From GCA-002282575 sp964416645 (lineage in GTDB: Bacteria > Pseudomonadota > Gammaproteobacteria > Thiomicrospirales > Thiomicrospiraceae): DNA of 25,655 nt. The stretch lies in contig CAYQEZ010000025.1 of the NCBI GenBank assembly GCA_964416645.1, positions 1 to 25,655 on the forward strand, given 5' to 3'. Below the pieces are notes generated by a model that worked only from the letters and a program-made list of their open reading frames with translations, had not been told where the DNA came from and made no database searches. Shown here one piece after another: positions 22,113 to 25,655 of this stretch. The first letter of the stretch is position 1. Every line of letters begins with the position of its first letter. The translations under genes and the position numbers were made by a program.

Positions 22113-22553
22113 ATGGAATCGGCTTTAGTTATAGAGTTTATGCAGCAACAGTGGTTGTTAATGTTGGCACTGATGATTGTGCTGTTTATGCTATTCCAAA
22201 GTCATTTTGGCGATAAACTTTCTGGTTATGCCAGCATTGCCCCAGAGCAAGCAGTGCGTATGATGAATGACGGTGCTTTTGTTCTGGATGTCCGATCTAT
22301 TGATGAGTTCCGCAGTGGTCATTTAACGGGTGCGAAAAACCTATCAGTAGCGGATTTGCCTAGCAAGCTAGATTCGTTAGAAGCGCATAAAGCCGGTCCA
22401 ACGATTGTTTACTGTGAAAGTGGTATGCGCTCAGCACGTGCTTGTGGTTTACTGCGCAAAGCCGGTTTTGAGCAATTACATAATCTCTCTGGTGGTATCA
22501 GCGCATGGCGCGGTGCCAATTTGCCGATTGTGAAACACGGCAAGAAAAAATAA
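22113..22553 (+). CDS. Membrane-anchored rhodanese-like sulfurtransferase
   Basis: A 146-residue protein with one N-terminal membrane segment (about 14-30) and a single rhodanese domain: DGAFVLDVRSIDEFRSGHLTGAKNLS, then the active-site loop CESGMRSA with the persulfide-forming cysteine, and LSGGISAWRGANLP. It corresponds by sequence and position to E. coli YibN, upstream of grxC-secB-gpsA. YibN has been linked to the Sec membrane machinery; otherwise its sulfur acceptor is unknown. First gene of the plus-strand operon. Its start lies only just upstream of the gpmI leader. Confidence 0.92.
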   Translation: MESALVIEFMQQQWLLMLALMIVLFMLFQSHFGDKLSGYASIAPEQAVRMMNDGAFVLDVRSIDEFRSGHLTGAKNLSVADLPSKLDSLEAHKAGPTIVYCESGMRSARACGLLRKAGFEQLHNLSGGISAWRGANLPIVKHGKKK

Positions 22554-22566
22554 AAGGCCCTTCGGT

Positions 22567-22851
22567 ATGAAACCCATTGTTATTTATACGTCTACCATCT
22601 GCCCTTATTGCATCATGGCTAAGCGTTTATTGGAAAGCAAAGGCATTAACGAATTGACCGAGATTAATGCAGGTCTCAGTCGCGAAGTCTGGCAAGAGAT
22701 GACAACAAAAACAGGTCGACGTACTGTACCGCAAATTTTTATTGGTGATGTGCATGTGGGTGGTTACGATGACTTATCTGCGCTAGACCGAGCGGGCAAA
22801 CTGGATGCTTTGCTCGGTGTAGAAACCATCGACCGTTCCGATGTCACCTAA
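22567..22851 (+). CDS. grxC: Glutaredoxin 3
   Basis: Glutathione-dependent dithiol oxidoreductase of the cytoplasm. The redox motif CPYC is at 12-15, the glutathione-binding TVPQIFIG with cis-proline lies in the middle, and GGYDDLSALDRAGKLDALLG closes the fold. The 94 residues exceed the roughly 83 of E. coli GrxC only by a short polar tail (VETIDRSDVT). It lies 13 bases after the rhodanese gene, with an AAGG near the junction serving as a modest ribosome site. Confidence 0.95.
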   Translation: MKPIVIYTSTICPYCIMAKRLLESKGINELTEINAGLSREVWQEMTTKTGRRTVPQIFIGDVHVGGYDDLSALDRAGKLDALLGVETIDRSDVT

Positions 22852-22903
22852 GCTAATTTAGTCATCTTAATCATTTTTATAGAACCTATTACAGAGAATC
22901 TTC

Positions 22904-23341
22904 ATGAGCGAACAAGCCAACGCCCCACATTTTGTTATCGAAAAAATCTACCTAAAAGACGTGTCTTTTGAATCGCCGATGGCACCACGCGTGTTCACCA
23001 TGCCCTTCGATTCTAGCCTAGATTTGCAAGTTAAAGTCGACCCTGAGCAAGTGGGCGACCATCACTGGCAAGTCACCTTGCGCATTACTGCTACTGTGCG
23101 TTTGGCAGATCAAGTGGCTTTCTTGGCCGAAGTCGAACAAGCCGGTTTATTTGCCATGGCTAATTTTGAAGCCGAAGCGATTAACAGCTTACTGAACAGC
23201 TACTGCCCAACCTTGCTTTTCCCTTATGCACGTGAAACCATCGCTAACCTATCGTTAAAAGCGGGCTTCCCACCGCTAGAATTACAACCGATTAATTTCG
23301 AAGCCTTGCATAACGAACAGATGGCGAACGAGCAGGGCTAA
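22904..23341 (+). CDS. secB: Protein-export chaperone SecB
   Basis: Tetrameric cytosolic chaperone that holds preproteins unfolded and hands them to SecA. At 145 residues it has normal length. Landmarks: FVIEKIYLKDVSFESPMAPRVF, the edge strands LRITATVRLADQVAFLAEVEQAGLF, and LNSYCPTLLFPYARETIANL followed by GFPPLELQPINF. Positioned between grxC and gpsA, as is usual. The 52-base A/T-rich gap before it could hold an extra promoter, but none is convincing. Confidence 0.97.
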   Translation: MSEQANAPHFVIEKIYLKDVSFESPMAPRVFTMPFDSSLDLQVKVDPEQVGDHHWQVTLRITATVRLADQVAFLAEVEQAGLFAMANFEAEAINSLLNSYCPTLLFPYARETIANLSLKAGFPPLELQPINFEALHNEQMANEQG

Positions 23342-23345
23342 GCCG

Positions 23346-24338
23346 ATGCGTGTTGCCGTATTAGGGGCAGGCGCTTGGGGGATTGCGCTTGCCATGCAGT
23401 TGGTTCGAGCAGGACGACAAGTGAATCTGTGGGCGCATAAAGCCAGTGTTGCCGAATCTTTGCAACAAAGTCGTCGCACACCTTTGTTGCCCGATATTGA
23501 GTTGCCCGAAAGCATTCAGGTCACGCACGATTTGGTGGCTGCCTTAACCGGCGCACAAGGCTTGCTCATTGTTGTTCCCAGTCATGCCTTTAATGGACTG
23601 TTACAGCAGTTAGCTCAACTGCCCGTGGGTCAGTTGCCACCTTATGTCGCTTGGGCGACCAAAGGTTTTGATCAAGACTCACACAAATTGCTGCATCAAC
23701 AAGTGCATCACTATTTACCGCAAGTGTCGGGCACGGTGATTTCAGGACCAACCTTTGCCCATGAAGTGGCCTTGGGCTTGCCCACCGCCATTGTTGCCGC
23801 CAGCGATCAAGCTAGTATCAGCGACTGGTGGGCGAAACGACTGCATCACGCTCATTTTCGTGTTTACACCAATACCGATGTCACGGGTGTTGAAGTGGGT
23901 GGTGCGATGAAAAACGTCATGGCGATTGCGGCTGGTGTCTCCGATGGGCTGGGTTTTGGTGCTAATGCGCGTGCTGCCTTGGTAGCGCGTTCCTTAGCCG
24001 AGCTGATGCGCTTAGGTAGTGCTTTGGGCGCACAAGCGGATACGCTGATGGGCTTGGCGGGATTGGGCGATTTGGTACTCACTTGTACCGACGATCAATC
24101 GCGTAACCGTCGTTTTGGCATGGCCTTAGCGCAAGGACAAAGCGTCGCTCAGGCCGAGCAAGCCTTAGGTACAGTGGAAGGCTTATTGGCGGTGCGCAGT
24201 GTGATGGCGATAGCGCAACAGCATCAATTAGATTTACCGATTGTGCAAGCCGTATACCAAGTAGTGACAGGTGTGCTTTCGCCCAAGGCCGCAGTGGCGC
24301 AGTTATTAGCGAGAGAGCCGGGGGCTGAACGCGTTTAA
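23346..24338 (+). CDS. gpsA: NAD(P)-dependent glycerol-3-phosphate dehydrogenase
   Basis: Reduces dihydroxyacetone phosphate to sn-glycerol-3-phosphate, the backbone for phospholipids and the substrate of PlsY. Rossmann motif GAGAWGIALA at 7-16 (GAGSWGTALA in most), ATKGFD, ISGPTFAHEVALGLPTA, the catalytic lysine in GVEVGGAMKNVMAIAAGVSDG, NARAALVARSLAELMRLG, and LMGLAGLGDLVLTCTDDQSRNRRFG. The 330 residues are normal. It follows secB by four bases in the operon. Confidence 0.97.
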   Translation: MRVAVLGAGAWGIALAMQLVRAGRQVNLWAHKASVAESLQQSRRTPLLPDIELPESIQVTHDLVAALTGAQGLLIVVPSHAFNGLLQQLAQLPVGQLPPYVAWATKGFDQDSHKLLHQQVHHYLPQVSGTVISGPTFAHEVALGLPTAIVAASDQASISDWWAKRLHHAHFRVYTNTDVTGVEVGGAMKNVMAIAAGVSDGLGFGANARAALVARSLAELMRLGSALGAQADTLMGLAGLGDLVLTCTDDQSRNRRFGMALAQGQSVAQAEQALGTVEGLLAVRSVMAIAQQHQLDLPIVQAVYQVVTGVLSPKAAVAQLLAREPGAERV

Positions 24339-24402
24339 TCCGTTTACTAAAACAGCATATTTACCCGTTTGTTACTAAATGACATAAGAGAGAAGAGAAT
24401 CC

Positions 24403-25191
24403 ATGACCACTTTACTATTTTATAAAAAACCAACCGCATTAAATGCAACCCTGCATCGCGATCTTAAATTCGTCAGTGAAGCGAGCAACTATCAGTTCGC
24501 TAATGCCACCAATAGCGTCATTTTAGCGGGCGTGGAATTTATTGAAGCCTGCAAAGAATACCCGATTGTGTTTACCCGTGCAGCTAATGGTGTTGCTGTG
24601 CCGGCGGCGGTGTTAGGGGTCAGCAACGAACAAAACCTGTTTGTGAATGAAGCGAGCGAATGGGATGCGCGTTATATTCCCGCTTTTGTCCGTCGTTATC
24701 CCTTTGTGTTGGCCGAAAGTGGCGAAGCAGGCAAAGAAACACTCACGGTTTGTTATGACGCAGAATCAGAAAGCTTCAGTAATGACCAAGGTGAAGCCTT
24801 GTTTGATACCGATGCTCAGCCGACAGCCTTGTTGAGCAATACCATGCAGTTATTACAGGCATATCATGAACAAACCAAACGTACAGCAGAAATGATGGCA
24901 TTGTTAGATGAGCATCAATTGTTGCGCCCGATGAATATGCGCATGGAGCTGAATCGTGGCGATCAGTTTGCCTTGGAAGGATTGTTGATTGTTGATGAAA
25001 GTAAATTAGCCGAACTACCTGCCGAAGTAACACAGAAATTACAGCAACAAGGTTTTATGGGTTGGATCTATGCCCATTTAATTAGCCTAAGTAATTTTGC
25101 CCGTTTGTTAGATCGCGTTAATGAACAAACCACCACCGAAGCAGTTCCTGCTGTCAAATCTAAGCCTAATGGCAAAAATAAACGCGCCTAA
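24403..25191 (+). CDS. SapC-family protein
   Basis: A 262-residue soluble protein of the SapC family (PF07277-like). Typical parts: an early segment around LNATLHRDLKFVSEASNYQFANATNSVILAGVEFIEACKEYPIVFTR, a middle FVNEASEWDARYIPAFVRRYPFVLAE, and a C-terminal half with RGDQFALEGLLIVDESKLAELP and MGWIYAHLISLSNFARLLDR. The name comes from Campylobacter fetus S-layer work, but the biochemical role of the wider family is unclear. There is no signal peptide. A Lys/Ala tail ends the protein. AGAGAGAAGAG precedes the ATG. It sits 64 bases after gpsA; a separate promoter is likely but not clear. No S-layer gene is visible. Confidence 0.85.
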   Translation: MTTLLFYKKPTALNATLHRDLKFVSEASNYQFANATNSVILAGVEFIEACKEYPIVFTRAANGVAVPAAVLGVSNEQNLFVNEASEWDARYIPAFVRRYPFVLAESGEAGKETLTVCYDAESESFSNDQGEALFDTDAQPTALLSNTMQLLQAYHEQTKRTAEMMALLDEHQLLRPMNMRMELNRGDQFALEGLLIVDESKLAELPAEVTQKLQQQGFMGWIYAHLISLSNFARLLDRVNEQTTTEAVPAVKSKPNGKNKRA

Positions 25192-25206
25192 CACATAAAT
25201 TTAAAG

Positions 25207-25223
25207 ACCGCTACATTAGCGGT
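25207..25223 (+). terminator. Hairpin after the SapC-family gene, apparently cut short
   Basis: ACCGCTA, loop CAT, TAGCGGT forms a 7-bp stem 15 bases past the stop. It is preceded by AAAG, but the expected matching CTTT is missing: instead the sequence continues TGTTGGATCTCAACTGG, which looks like an IS481-type end. Confidence 0.55.
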
Positions 25224-25655
25224 GTTGGATCTCAACTGGTTGGATAAGTTATAATTACCTTAAATCTCAGTACCTGATTGCAGGTTGCAGAACAGAGATA
25301 ATAGAATTGTTGGAATCTGATCAGGAGCGAGTCGTATGAACCTACACCCTAACGCACGAACAACACCAAAAATAAGAGCCGAAATTAAAGCTTCTGGACT
25401 GACCAGAACTCAGGTGATGGAAAAATATAACGTTGGTTATGGTACAGCAACCAAGTGGTTAGAGCGCGATGATGTTCATGACAGATCACATCGACCGCAT
25501 AAGCTTCAAACCAGCCTAACAGAACTGCAAGAGCTTATAATTGTTTATCTGCGCACAACCCTGTTACTCTCGCTAGATGACTTGTTTGCCATTACACGAG
25601 TGTCGGGTCTCGACTGATTATAAACTCTTTTAACAAATAACTCGGGGTTGGTTTT
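25223..25655 (+). mobile_element. Left part of an IS481-family insertion sequence
   Basis: The element runs out of the window. Its transposase N-terminus is of IS481 type, and the sequence from 25223 (TGTTGGATCTCAACTGGTTG) has the TGT start and the CAA-N2-GGTTG spacing I remember for IS481 terminal repeats. The right end is not in the window, so the boundary and any target duplication cannot be confirmed. Confidence 0.55.
25336..25617 (+). pseudogene. IS481-family transposase, N-terminal fragment
   Basis: Ninety-three residues matching only the N-terminal helix-turn-helix of IS481 transposases: MNLHPNARTTPKIRAEI, the recognition-helix stretch YNVGYGTATKWLERD, the DRSHRPHK linker, and LRTTLLLSLDDLFAITR. 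Full-length relatives continue for about 200 more residues with a DDE integrase core. Here the reading ends with VSGLD and a TGA right after the point where homologues continue; a short deletion plus stop is the likely cause. AGGAG at 25323-25327 gives a good ribosome site. No other frame in the last 38 bases restores the match. The fragment could still bind element ends as a repressor. Confidence 0.8.

Noticed and set aside
22001..22114. Longer gpmI start at 22114
   Set aside because: The extra 38 residues have no family match and would cover both divergent promoters; the 22000 ATG has a ribosome site.

Overview
The window is a compact chromosomal stretch of a gammaproteobacterium. The main evidence is gene order: trxA next to rho, folB divergent from plsY, and gpmI divergent from rhodanese-grxC-secB-gpsA are all familiar gammaproteobacterial neighbourhoods, and the proteins align by eye along their length with E. 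coli counterparts. Base composition looks intermediate. A Thiotrichales-like sulfur or marine lineage is possible, but I cannot fix the genus. No rRNA, tRNA or CRISPR array is visible, and no gene-free gap exceeds about 200 bases.

Layout. 1-603: the 3' end of a broken EAL/HDOD-type regulator and a perfect 15-bp inverted repeat. 732-3767: zinc-free L31, an exported SNase-fold protein that has lost its catalytic residues, hemE, and an RsuA-type pseudouridine synthase, ending in a terminator shared with rho. 3846-5511: trxA and rho on the minus strand with a hairpin between them. 5637-8212: uvrD and a YchJ-like protein. 8258-10467, minus strand: folB, a membrane-anchored thioredoxin-like protein, and a chemoreceptor. 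10545-11912: plsY and an unrecognised outer-membrane barrel. 11985-13961, minus strand: priA.

14075-19237 is one co-directional run of nine genes: TRAP permeases dctQ-dctM without a binding protein, a DUF2281/PIN toxin-antitoxin pair coupled to a TrmH-family RNA methyltransferase, nfeD-qmcA, and a DUF4160-DUF2442 pair. It meets a minus-strand pair (gpmI, then an HI0933-type flavoprotein) tail to tail. Rhodanese, grxC, secB and gpsA form a tight plus-strand operon covering sulfur/redox handling, protein export and phospholipid precursor supply. A SapC-family gene follows. The window ends in the left part of an IS481-family element that appears to have inserted into the SapC terminator.

Most of the window is housekeeping. 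The parts worth a second look are the two small toxin-antitoxin-like pairs that bracket trmH-nfeD-qmcA, the dead nuclease fold, the orphan TRAP permeases, the long inverted repeat near 570, the possibly leaderless priA, and signs of insertion damage at both ends. I see no convincing wholly new system.
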